NCBI RefSeq assembly: GCF_900111145.1
Contig: NZ_FOIR01000002.1
Location: forward strand, 1,240,001-1,304,000
Length of the DNA: 64,000 bases
Reading direction: 5' to 3'
Origin: Roseivirga pacifica
GTDB taxonomy: Bacteria; Bacteroidota; Bacteroidia; Cytophagales; Cyclobacteriaceae
Shown here: one piece after another, positions 1 through 7,691 of the stretch
Numbering within the stretch: the first letter of the stretch is position 1
Layout of the letters: each line of letters opens with the position of its first letter
Program-made: the position numbers and the translations under genes
Notes under the pieces: model-generated
The model's input: the letters and a program-made list of their open reading frames with translations, nothing else
Database searches by the model: none
What the model was told of the DNA's origin: nothing

Positions 1-1
1 C

Positions 2-1150
2 CTAGGCGAAGCCTTGCAAACAGTAGGTTACCAAACGGCTTTGGTAGGCAAATGGGGGCTTGGCGCTCCCAATACCGAAGGCGTACCTAACCAACAGGGC
101 TTCGACTACTTTTATGGTTACAATTGCCAAAGGCAAGCGCACAACCTTTACCCTGCACACGTATGGGAGAATGAGAAAAAAGTTGTTTTAAGAAACGACA
201 CAGTACCTCCAGGTACTAAACTGCCTGATGGAGCCGATCCAATGCAGGCACAATCGTACGCTGCATACAGCCAACCCGATTATGGCCCAAAACTGATGCA
301 CGACAAGGCTTTAAGCTTCATTAAAACGCGCGATAAAACAGCACCTTTCATGCTTTACTATGCCAGTCCGCTGCCTCATGTCCCACTTCAGGTACCGGAA
401 GAATACGTAACAAAATACCATGAGATCATTGGAGAAGAAGACCCATATCTTGGGCAAAACGGTTATTTCCCGCACCGTTACCCAAAGGCCGCTTATGCAG
501 GCATGATCAGCTATTTGGACGATCAGGTTGGAGAGTTGGTAGCTTTGCTAAAAGCCGAAGGCATTTACGAAAACACCATCATTGTATTTACAAGCGACAA
601 TGGACCAACTTATGCGGGCGGGGTTGATGCCGACTATTTCAATAGTGCCAACCCTTTTCCCAACAACTATGGCAGAACAAAAGGCTTTACCTATGAGGGA
701 GGAATACGTGTACCCATGATCGCATCTTGGCCAGGAAAAATTGAAGCCGGAACGACCTCTAACCACATCGGATCATTCTACGATTTCTTTCCAACCTTTA
801 CTGAGTTAGCAGGTAGTACGTCCGCCCACAAACTAGACGGAATTAGCCTAACCAACGAGCTATTAGGTAACAGTCCAAGCCAAAAAACGCATGAATACCT
901 CTATTGGGAATTTCCGAGTTATAAAGGCCAACAAGCCGTAAGAATGGGCAAATGGAAAGGCATTCGAACCAATATGCTAGAGGGTAATTTAAGCGTAGAA
1001 CTTTACGACCTTGATGCAGACCCAACCGAGCAATTCAACATTGCTAATGAGCACCCAGATGTGGTGAAGAAAATTGAACAAATAATGCGTGAAGCCCATA
1101 CTGAACCCGAAATAGCTAAATTTAGTATACCGGTAATCGCTAATAACTAA
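2..1150 (+). CDS. Sulfatase (arylsulfatase/S1 type), 5' end outside window
   Basis: C-terminal ~382 residues of a sulfate-ester hydrolase of the alkaline phosphatase superfamily. The frame is open to the left edge, so the TTG at 14 is not the true start. It begins just before the conserved active-site Lys motif, here VGKWGLG, followed by QGFDYFYGYNCQRQAHN, a signature seen in many Bacteroidota sulfatases. FTSDNGP provides the Asp-Asn calcium ligands, and GGIRVPMIASWPG and ELYDLDADPTEQFN are typical later blocks. The formylglycine site (C-x-P/A-S/x-R) would lie upstream. In arylsulfatase A the Lys motif reads K-W-H and the His is catalytic; here Gly stands in its place, as in a subset of bacterial sulfatases. 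Probably exported; the substrate cannot be told from this part. Confidence 0.93.
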   Translation, partial: LGEALQTVGYQTALVGKWGLGAPNTEGVPNQQGFDYFYGYNCQRQAHNLYPAHVWENEKKVVLRNDTVPPGTKLPDGADPMQAQSYAAYSQPDYGPKLMHDKALSFIKTRDKTAPFMLYYASPLPHVPLQVPEEYVTKYHEIIGEEDPYLGQNGYFPHRYPKAAYAGMISYLDDQVGELVALLKAEGIYENTIIVFTSDNGPTYAGGVDADYFNSANPFPNNYGRTKGFTYEGGIRVPMIASWPGKIEAGTTSNHIGSFYDFFPTFTELAGSTSAHKLDGISLTNELLGNSPSQKTHEYLYWEFPSYKGQQAVRMGKWKGIRTNMLEGNLSVELYDLDADPTEQFNIANEHPDVVKKIEQIMREAHTEPEIAKFSIPVIANN

Positions 1151-1159
1151 CCAAAACCT

Positions 1160-1582
1160 ATGGCCAAGAATCAAAACAAAACAACAGAAAACGATGCCAG
1201 TGTTGATGACTTTTTGAACACTGTAGCTGACGAAAAGAAAAAAGCCGCAAGCTTTCAGGTGAAAGCAATAATGGAAGAAATAACCGGAGAGCCTGCCAAA
1301 ATGTGGGGCGGTTCCATTGTTGGCTTTGGCACTTACCATTATAAATATGACAGCGGTCGAGAAGGCGACTTTCTAAAGATTGGTTTCTCTCCTCGTGCTC
1401 AAAACCTCACCCTATACATTATGCCTGGTTTTGGGCGATATGAAGAATTAATGGAGAAGCTGGGTAAGTATAAAACTGGTAAGTCTTGCCTATATGTGAA
1501 AAAGATGGAAGACATTGACTTAGACATACTGAAAACACTTATCAAAGAGTCGTACGATTATATGACCAACAAGTACGGTTAA
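1160..1582 (+). CDS. DUF1801 (YdhG-like) domain protein
   Basis: 140-residue soluble protein of the DUF1801 family, a small alpha/beta fold related to the YdhG/iron-chaperone frataxin-like group. The family's central part is visible: MWGGSIVGFGTYHYKYDSG, then LYIMPGF, and the C-terminal LKTLIKESYDYM. The first ~25 residues are charged and probably disordered. It starts 9 bp after the sulfatase stop and ends 4 bp before the GNAT gene, so the three are probably co-transcribed, though nothing suggests a joint function. The molecular role of DUF1801 proteins is not settled. Confidence 0.85.
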   Translation: MAKNQNKTTENDASVDDFLNTVADEKKKAASFQVKAIMEEITGEPAKMWGGSIVGFGTYHYKYDSGREGDFLKIGFSPRAQNLTLYIMPGFGRYEELMEKLGKYKTGKSCLYVKKMEDIDLDILKTLIKESYDYMTNKYG

Positions 1583-1586
1583 ACTG

Positions 1587-2087
1587 ATGGACGTTAAAAA
1601 ACTGATGGGTCTGACCACTGAGCAAACAGAACAGGTTCATCAACTTTGGAATGCAGAATTCCCCAGCGGTTTAGCTCACCGTGACATCAGTGCATTCCAA
1701 GCCTTTCTTGCTCCTCTCGGCAATAAAACCCATTACCTGCTACTAGATAAAACTGTGATCCTAGGTTGGGCACTCACATTCGACAGGGACTCAGAGAGGT
1801 GGTTTTCCATATTAGTTAATAACAAACAGCATAAAAAAGGCCTAGGAAAGCACCTGATTGAAACCATAAAAGCCGACAACAGGAGCCTAAATGGCTGGGC
1901 AGTAGACCATGGCAACGATATCAAATCAGATGGTTCACCATACTCCTCTCCCATCGGCTTTTATCAAAAACTTGGATTCGATATACTTTCAGATGTAAGA
2001 TTGGAGAAACCCGGACTTTCCTGTGTTAAGATCAGGTGGAACAGTCACCACTCACTTTTTGGTATTCAAACACATATAATTGAGTAA
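1587..2087 (+). CDS. GNAT family N-acetyltransferase
   Basis: 166-residue acetyl-CoA-dependent acyltransferase. The acetyl-CoA binding motif A is visible as KKGLGKHLIETIK (residues ~89-101), preceded by the central strand WFSILVNN. The late SPIGFYQKLGFDI is the usual GNAT motif B region with the Phe-Tyr-x-x-x-Gly-Phe element. Substrate unknown. Its start codon lies 4 bp after the DUF1801 stop, so it is the last gene of that small run. Confidence 0.82.
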   Translation: MDVKKLMGLTTEQTEQVHQLWNAEFPSGLAHRDISAFQAFLAPLGNKTHYLLLDKTVILGWALTFDRDSERWFSILVNNKQHKKGLGKHLIETIKADNRSLNGWAVDHGNDIKSDGSPYSSPIGFYQKLGFDILSDVRLEKPGLSCVKIRWNSHHSLFGIQTHIIE

Positions 2088-2136
2088 TAGACTTTTATGT
2101 AGGGTAAACAGTTTTTCAGCCGTACCTTCTACATAA

Positions 2137-2472
2137 ATGCGAAAAACATTCACCTACATTTTTGCTTCCTTGTTGTTTGTTGCCTGCGTATTCAACGAGC
2201 AGCTACTACCAGACAACTTGTCTTACAGCATGTTAGGATCTGTAAAACGCAACCTTGACAAAGAAAAATCAGAACTAATCGAAGACATGAAAGTCGTGCT
2301 TACCAGCGGACTTTTCTCCATTGAGGTATACAGCACGAGTGGTAAACTCGTGCGTACCATCACTCAACCTGACCAAATAACCAGTGAGTTTAAGCAGTAC
2401 TTTGCATCAGATGACTTTAAGATCAAAACGATACAAAATCAACCGCTTATGCTTAAAACAGCACTTTACTAA
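2137..2472 (+). CDS. Small putative lipoprotein, function unknown
   Basis: 111 residues. The N-terminus is a hydrophobic signal with a lipobox-like LFVAC (Cys17), so the mature protein is probably lipid-anchored. After it come a charged helix-like stretch and a short beta-rich part (FSIEVYSTSGKLVRTI) that faintly recalls secretion-tail beta strands but is too short to call. It has no recognised domain. Its last 4 bp overlap the convergent ABC1 kinase gene end to end, with no terminator hairpin between them. The start is the ATG at 2137, the only one giving a signal peptide. Confidence 0.6.
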   Translation: MRKTFTYIFASLLFVACVFNEQLLPDNLSYSMLGSVKRNLDKEKSELIEDMKVVLTSGLFSIEVYSTSGKLVRTITQPDQITSEFKQYFASDDFKIKTIQNQPLMLKTALY

Positions 2473-3785
2473 ACCGCTACCGCCTTTAGTTCTGGTTTAT
2501 TCGTTACAACTTTCGCTTTTAGCTCATTCAGAATACTGTATAAACCAAAGTAAGTACGGTTTATATAGAGTCCATCTCTAGCGCCTCTGGCCTTTTCTGA
2601 CTCCCTGAACTTCTTAGACTTGGAAATAACTTCGCCTAATTCAAAAATTCTTTGGAAGTAGGCATCATCCCCAAAATCGAATTCCTCCTGATGAAAAGGT
2701 TTACCAAGTAGTACCATTAACTCTTTTACAACTCCAGAAAAGTAGTCTTTATCCTCTCTTGTATCATCTTCATAAATAAACTGAAGCTGAATAAAAGTCT
2801 CTTCAAGTTCGTTGTTGGCCGATAACATTTCCTTTCTCAACAACTTGAAGTAAGGGTTGTAAAACTCATCAGGAATAACCTTTACGCAACCAAAATCTAT
2901 GATTCCGAGCGTATCATCATTACCAATAATAAAGTTGCCAGGGTGTGGGTCGGCATGGACCTGCCTCAATGTGTGAATTTGATAATCGTAAAAATCCCAC
3001 ATGGCCTGCCCCACTTTATTTCGGGCTTCTTGGCTAGGGTTAGATTTTATAAACTCTTTCAAAACCTTACCATCCAACCAATCCATTGTAATTATTCTGT
3101 CTGAAGAAAGTTCGGGGTAGTATTTCGGAAAACGCAAATGCTCGATATGATCACAGGCGGCAGAAATCTCCACCGACCGTTGCACCTCCAAATTGTAGTC
3201 AGTCTCCTCCATCAATCGTGTTTCCACTTCCTCCATGTAATGATCCAAATCTTTCTCGTTCAGGTTCATCATTCTTACGGCAAAAGGCCTGACCAATTTT
3301 AAGTCGGACTTAACACTCGATGCTACACCCGGATACTGAATTTTAACCGCCAGCTTTTTTCCATTTAAAGTAGCTTGATGCACCTGACCAATGGAGGCCG
3401 CATTTACCGCATTTTTAGTAAACGAATCGTAGATTTCCGATGGCGACTGCTTTAGGTATTGCTGAAATGTTTTCACCACCAAAGGATAAGACAATGGGGG
3501 AGCACTGTATTGCGCCATAGAAAACTGGTCTTGGTAAGCGGCCGGAAGCATATTTTTATCCATGCTCATCATTTGGGCTACTTTCAAGGCACTTCCCTTC
3601 AATTCGCTCAATGAATTATAAATATCCCGTGCATTGTCTGCGTGCAACTCCTCTTTGCCTAAGCTAGGGTTCACAGCTTTTTTAGCATAATGCTTTACGT
3701 AATTACCGCCTACTTTGGCTCCTGTTTTTACAAACTTGGCCGCTCGCTGCACCTTCCCAGTAGGTATTTTCGACTGCTCTTTCAT
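2469..3785 (-). CDS. ABC1/UbiB-family atypical kinase (AarF-like)
   Basis: 438-residue protein of the ABC1 (ADCK/COQ8/UbiB) atypical kinase family, usually tied to isoprenoid-quinone or lipid metabolism. Visible elements: the N-terminal family motif, normally K-x-G-Q, here K68-V-A-Q71; the Ala-rich loop NAASIGQVH; the ATP-binding Lys in LAVKIQYPG; the catalytic-loop equivalent ADPHPGNF; and the metal-binding IIDFG. The Ala for Gly in K-x-G-Q is unusual. It starts 2 bp after the stop of the TetR gene, so the two form one transcript and are probably functionally linked. The substrate is unknown. Confidence 0.9.
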   Translation of the reverse strand: MKEQSKIPTGKVQRAAKFVKTGAKVGGNYVKHYAKKAVNPSLGKEELHADNARDIYNSLSELKGSALKVAQMMSMDKNMLPAAYQDQFSMAQYSAPPLSYPLVVKTFQQYLKQSPSEIYDSFTKNAVNAASIGQVHQATLNGKKLAVKIQYPGVASSVKSDLKLVRPFAVRMMNLNEKDLDHYMEEVETRLMEETDYNLEVQRSVEISAACDHIEHLRFPKYYPELSSDRIITMDWLDGKVLKEFIKSNPSQEARNKVGQAMWDFYDYQIHTLRQVHADPHPGNFIIGNDDTLGIIDFGCVKVIPDEFYNPYFKLLRKEMLSANNELEETFIQLQFIYEDDTREDKDYFSGVVKELMVLLGKPFHQEEFDFGDDAYFQRIFELGEVISKSKKFRESEKARGARDGLYINRTYFGLYSILNELKAKVVTNKPELKAVAV

Positions 3786-3787
3786 AC

Positions 3788-4432
3788 CTATCTGTTTTGG
3801 AATAAAAATTTACCAAAATCCACCATGGCATCTAGTGGTCCCGCTCCCATCAGGTCAAAAGCCAAATTCACCGACTTTTCTATGGCAGCATCTGTTTTTT
3901 CAAAAGCTTTGCTTTCATCTTTCAGCCAAAAATTCATCACAAACAAAAACTGAATCCAAATGGCATCTTCGTACCTGTTGCTTATGTAAGGGCGATTTTT
4001 CACCTCTTCGGTCTCCTTTGCTTCAAGTAATAGTTCGCTTATAAAATCCTTGAACGCTGACCGAATACCTGAGAGATAATAAGGCGTCATCTGTGGCACA
4101 TGCATCTTAGGTACTGTTAGCAAAATGTAACTGCGATTAACCTTCAACACCTCTATCCATGTAAAGAAAAAGGCCAGCATTTTCTCACGCACAGAATACT
4201 CATCAAAAACCTCATCGCTCCTCAGCTTCTCCACCGTTTCATTAAAGAAGTCGAGCCAAACTTGTTTTTCTACGTTTTCAAATGAATTGAATTCCTCGTA
4301 GAACACCTCCTCTTTCAACTTGAGTGCCTTTACAAACTTGAAAATTGAAGCCGGTTTGTGTTCATGCTCCAACACATAGGCAATAAATTCAGCCTTAATT
4401 TTCTCTTGATTGCTCACTTTTGCTTTAGCCAT
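3788..4432 (-). CDS. TetR-like transcriptional regulator
   Basis: 214 residues with an N-terminal all-helical DNA-binding region (about residues 8-55, including EHKPASIFKFVKALKLKEEVFYEEF, a TetR-type helix-turn-helix) and a larger helical C-terminal ligand domain. It is co-transcribed with the ABC1 kinase downstream (2-bp gap) and divergent from the ABC exporter, so the 172-bp spacer is the natural place for its operator; a perfect 10-bp palindrome sits there (4462-4471). The family assignment rests on helix pattern and partner; a TetR plus AarF pair is common in Bacteroidota. Confidence 0.75.
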   Translation of the reverse strand: MAKAKVSNQEKIKAEFIAYVLEHEHKPASIFKFVKALKLKEEVFYEEFNSFENVEKQVWLDFFNETVEKLRSDEVFDEYSVREKMLAFFFTWIEVLKVNRSYILLTVPKMHVPQMTPYYLSGIRSAFKDFISELLLEAKETEEVKNRPYISNRYEDAIWIQFLFVMNFWLKDESKAFEKTDAAIEKSVNLAFDLMGAGPLDAMVDFGKFLFQNR

Positions 4433-4461
4433 ATCTTGTGTTTGCTTGAATGTACTCGGGT

Positions 4462-4471
4462 AACATATGTT
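4462..4471. promoter_or_regulatory. Candidate operator, perfect palindrome AACATATGTT
   Basis: Perfect 10-bp palindrome 31-40 bp upstream of the TetR-like gene start, in the spacer shared with the divergent ABC exporter. TetR proteins bind palindromes of this kind, but length and AT-richness make chance occurrence plausible. Confidence 0.25.
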
Positions 4472-4604
4472 TTATGTAAAAGGTTGTTGCAAATGATGTA
4501 AAATCTTAAGTGCCTTTACTCCTTTTTCTCAACCTTCTGATTTCGCCCCTTTGAATGTTACCTTTTACTAAAGAGGCCTCGTCTACAGTGCATACGATAT
4601 AAAC

Positions 4605-5522
4605 ATGGAACAGTATACAATTGAAACCCATGATTTGGATTTTTACTTTAAGGACTTCAAAGCACTAGACGGAATTAACCTCAGTGTTCCTCAGGGCAGT
4701 ATTTTTGGTTTTTTGGGACCAAATGGCGCAGGAAAAACCACTACTATTAGAGTTTTACTCGATTTATTTCATGCCAACCATGGCACCATCGAGATTTTTG
4801 GAAAGCCGCTAAAGGCACACAAAACAGAGATTTTAGGCCGCGTTGGGGCGCTAATCGAAAACCCATCAATTTACAAACACCTTAGCGGCAGACAGAATCT
4901 GGAGATTATTCGGAGAATGCTAAATGCACCCAAAAGCCGAATTGATGAGGTATTGAAAATAGTGCGACTTACCGATAATGCCGACAAAAAAGCAAAGCAC
5001 TACTCACTCGGTATGTGCCAAAGGCTGGGACTAGCAGCTGCCCTACTTTCCAACCCCGACCTATTGATTTTGGATGAACCAACCAATGGTTTAGACCCTA
5101 GCGGTATTATTGAAATGCGTGAACTCATTCTGGAGTTAAACCAACAACACAACAAAACGATCTTTCTTTCGAGCCATTTACTTTCAGAAATAGAAAAACT
5201 AGCCACAGATGTAGCAATTGTTGACAGTGGAAAGATCCTATATCAAGGCAATTTAGAAGGGCTTAAAGCGCAAAAACAGGGCATTGAATTAAAGATTGAA
5301 GTAAGTGATACTGACAAAGCAGCCCAAGTGCTAAAACAATTGAATTTCACCATATCTGAAAGCACACCCAGCTATGTGAAAGCGCCCATATCTTCTAAAG
5401 AAGATGTGGCACGAATCAACACGGCATTGGTTCAAAATGATTTGGATGTATACCAGCTAACCTCTTCTAACGAAAACCTGGAAGAGATTTTTCTAACCCT
5501 TACCAAACGACTTGACCAATGA
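4605..5522 (+). CDS. ABC transporter ATP-binding protein (ABC-2/Bcr type)
   Basis: 305-residue ATPase subunit of an ABC-2 exporter. Walker A is GPNGAGKT at residues 38-45; the signature reads YSLGMCQRLGLA (a Cys where Lys is usual in this subgroup); Walker B is LLILDEPTNGLDP; and the switch His is in FLSSHLLSEIE. The ~80-residue C-terminal extension is typical of bacitracin/lantibiotic-type ATPases. The permease gene overlaps it by 4 bp (ATGA), so translation is coupled. Cargo is unknown; drug, lipid or peptide export is possible. Confidence 0.93.
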   Translation: MEQYTIETHDLDFYFKDFKALDGINLSVPQGSIFGFLGPNGAGKTTTIRVLLDLFHANHGTIEIFGKPLKAHKTEILGRVGALIENPSIYKHLSGRQNLEIIRRMLNAPKSRIDEVLKIVRLTDNADKKAKHYSLGMCQRLGLAAALLSNPDLLILDEPTNGLDPSGIIEMRELILELNQQHNKTIFLSSHLLSEIEKLATDVAIVDSGKILYQGNLEGLKAQKQGIELKIEVSDTDKAAQVLKQLNFTISESTPSYVKAPISSKEDVARINTALVQNDLDVYQLTSSNENLEEIFLTLTKRLDQ

Positions 5523-6298
5523 ACACTACATTAACTCTAAAACGCGGAATCTCTGCGGAGATATATAAGTTCAGAGGAACCTTTACGCTATGGTTTCTCA
5601 TTCTTGCGCCAGCATTTGTACCAACCATCAACTTCATCATTTTTATGAGCAAGGGCGAGCAGATAATGGCAAACGGAGGCAATGCTTGGCAGCGCCTGCT
5701 CTCCATGAGCCTTGACCCTGCCAATTTCCTATTTGCCTTTTTCGTCATTATTGTGGCGCTATTCGTGCACAACATTGAATACACCTCCAATACATGGAAG
5801 CTGATCTATACGCAGCCACTTAACAGAACCACGATTTACCTTTCCAAACTATTGGTGTTTTTCGGCATGTTGTTCTTTAGCTTAATCCTTTTTGGACTGT
5901 TTACAGTGGTTTGCGGCTATGCCATCCACTTTTTCAAAACCGATTTAGGCTTTGCCGAAGCATTCGATAAAAGCTTTATTTTCTTAGTTTGCATCAAGCT
6001 CTTTTTAGCCACTTTAGGCTTCGCCTCCATTCATTTTATGATTGGGCAGGTTCAAAAGAACCTGATACTGCCATTGGGTATAGGTATAGCAGGAATTATC
6101 TCCTTCCTCATCTTAGTTCAAGGCTGGGAATATGCTATTTACCATCCCTACGGCTACCATATGCTTTCGCTACAAAACTGGAAGGCAGAAGGCTTCTCTC
6201 TTTGGGCGAATATGCAGCCGGTTTATTTAAGCTTGGGTCTAGCAGCTGCTACACTCATTGGTTGTGGTATTTACAATGCACAAAAAAGAATATTCTAG
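5519..6298 (+). CDS. ABC-2 type transporter permease
   Basis: 259-residue membrane protein with about six transmembrane helices: around residues 20-40, 60-80, 100-125, 145-165, 175-195 and 230-250. This is the layout of single-copy ABC-2 permeases, which work as dimers with the ATPase. The motif NTWKLIYTQPLNR between helices 2 and 3 is the coupling region typical of this family. It overlaps the ATPase gene by 4 bp and is followed 2 bp later by the DoxX-like gene. Confidence 0.88.
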   Translation: MNTTLTLKRGISAEIYKFRGTFTLWFLILAPAFVPTINFIIFMSKGEQIMANGGNAWQRLLSMSLDPANFLFAFFVIIVALFVHNIEYTSNTWKLIYTQPLNRTTIYLSKLLVFFGMLFFSLILFGLFTVVCGYAIHFFKTDLGFAEAFDKSFIFLVCIKLFLATLGFASIHFMIGQVQKNLILPLGIGIAGIISFLILVQGWEYAIYHPYGYHMLSLQNWKAEGFSLWANMQPVYLSLGLAAATLIGCGIYNAQKRIF

Positions 6299-6300
6299 CC

Positions 6301-6921
6301 ATGAACATTGAAAAGCTCAATAAAACAGGAGTGTTAGGCACCAGAATGTTTCTAGGGCTTATTTTCTTTACCGCTGGCATGTCAAAACTTTATGCTGACC
6401 ATAAGTTTCCGGGGCTGATTGGCCCTGTATGGTTGGAAGATAGGCTGGCCGAACATGGCTTGGCTATGTACGCGAGGTTTATTGCTTGGAGTCAGGTAGT
6501 AGCCGGATTTCTGCTACTTAGCCAACGTTTTGCAAGCCTCGGAGCCATTCTCACCTTCCCTATTATTTTGAACATTTTTATGGTTACGGTTTCTATGGGC
6601 TGGAAGGGCACTCCATATGTAAATGCAGTATTCCTTTTAATGAACACCTATTTACTTCTTGCCGACTACCACAAGTTCAAACACATTTTATCCAACAAGT
6701 CGGTGCAGGTCAGGCCTATTCCTATTCAAAGAAATAGCATACAAGCGGATTGGATTTGGGGAATTTGCTTAATGATGATCTTAGCCTCGGTTTTTGTATC
6801 AAGAGCGAACCTTATAGTCGGTTGGGCGCTGTGTGCTTTGGCATTAGTTACCATTGTTTGGAACCAACTAAGAAAGAAAAGCGAAAATAATTTAAAACAG
6901 GCGGAAACATTCCCCGAATAG
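6301..6921 (+). CDS. DoxX-like membrane protein
   Basis: 206-residue membrane protein whose first ~125 residues look like the DoxX/MauE four-helix fold: TRMFLGLIFFTAGMSKL, then helices around residues 63-80, 85-105 and 110-125. Two further helices follow. The ATG at 6301 is chosen because it lies 2 bp after the permease stop and starts directly with the conserved helix; a longer frame open from 5989 runs inside the permease gene and is rejected. It is the last gene of the exporter run, closed by the terminator at 6972-7000. Role in transport is not evident. Confidence 0.75.
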   Translation: MNIEKLNKTGVLGTRMFLGLIFFTAGMSKLYADHKFPGLIGPVWLEDRLAEHGLAMYARFIAWSQVVAGFLLLSQRFASLGAILTFPIILNIFMVTVSMGWKGTPYVNAVFLLMNTYLLLADYHKFKHILSNKSVQVRPIPIQRNSIQADWIWGICLMMILASVFVSRANLIVGWALCALALVTIVWNQLRKKSENNLKQAETFPE

Positions 6922-6971
6922 GTTCGTCTTGTAAGTGTCTCCTAGGTGGGACAACATACATCCAAATCGTG

Positions 6972-7000
6972 CCCTGGCTGAATTCAGTCGGGGTTTTTTT
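6972..7000 (+). terminator. Intrinsic terminator of the ABC/DoxX run
   Basis: A 10-pair stem (CCCTGGCTGA with TTCAGTCGGGG, two G-T wobbles) followed by seven T's. No T-run on the other strand, so it serves the plus-strand genes and not the response regulator that ends at 7005. Confidence 0.8.
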
Positions 7001-7004
7001 ATGC

Positions 7005-7691
7005 CTATTTCACCAGTTTATAGCCTACACCATGCACGGTAAGAATATGCTTTGGGTCATTCGGGTTTTCTTCAATTCGCTGGCGCAACCTTAAAATAAA
7101 GTTGTCTACAGTTCGGGTAGTCGGCTGGCTATCGTAGCCCCAAACCTTGTTAAGCAAGTCGTATCGGCTTACCACTTCGTTTTGGTTATTTAGCAAAAAC
7201 TGAAGAATCTCGAATTCTTTATACGACATGCGCACATCCCCCTCATTGTTACTGGCCACATAATGATCGAAGTCTACCGTAAGCCTGCCAATGGTTGCCG
7301 TACCTTCATCTTTCGTTACGGTTTCGTGTTGTGTTCTGCGCAGTATTGCCTTCACCCTGGCTATGAGTTCACGCAGACTAAATGGCTTGGTCAAATAATC
7401 ATCTGCGCCCAATTCCAAACCCAGCACTTTGTCAATTTCTTCGCTCTTGGCGGTAAGAAAAATGATTGGCGTAGTCACTCCCTTTTTGCGAATGGCTTTA
7501 CAAACCTCAAACCCCGACATTTTGGGCATCATCACATCTAGAATGATCAGATCGAAGGTTGAAGCCTCTATTTTAGTCAAACCTTCGGCACCATCTATTG
7601 CCAGTTCAACCGAATAGGATTCAAACTCAAGATTGTCTTTCAATCCGAGCCTCATTGAGGGCTCGTCTTCCACAATTAATATTTTAGCCAT
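7005..7691 (-). CDS. OmpR/PhoB-family response regulator
   Basis: 228-residue two-component regulator. The receiver domain (1-~120) has the acidic pair E8-D9, the phospho-acceptor D52 (LIILDVMMP), T80 and K102. The C-terminal winged helix (~130-228) has RMSYKEFEILQFL, the VVSRYDLLNKVWG segment, and RTVDNFILRLRQRIE as recognition helix. The histidine kinase gene upstream overlaps it by 8 bp, so the two are translationally coupled partners. Target genes are unknown. Confidence 0.95.
   Translation of the reverse strand: MAKILIVEDEPSMRLGLKDNLEFESYSVELAIDGAEGLTKIEASTFDLIILDVMMPKMSGFEVCKAIRKKGVTTPIIFLTAKSEEIDKVLGLELGADDYLTKPFSLRELIARVKAILRRTQHETVTKDEGTATIGRLTVDFDHYVASNNEGDVRMSYKEFEILQFLLNNQNEVVSRYDLLNKVWGYDSQPTTRTVDNFILRLRQRIEENPNDPKHILTVHGVGYKLVK

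Noticed and set aside
2290-2472. T9SS C-terminal sorting domain in the small lipoprotein
   Set aside because: IEVYSTSGKLVRTI resembles the sorting tail, but the protein is a 111-residue lipoprotein and lacks the terminal motif.
5989-6300. N-terminal extension of the DoxX-like frame
   Set aside because: It runs inside the ABC permease gene in another frame; the ATG at 6301, 2 bp after the permease stop, begins exactly with the conserved helix.
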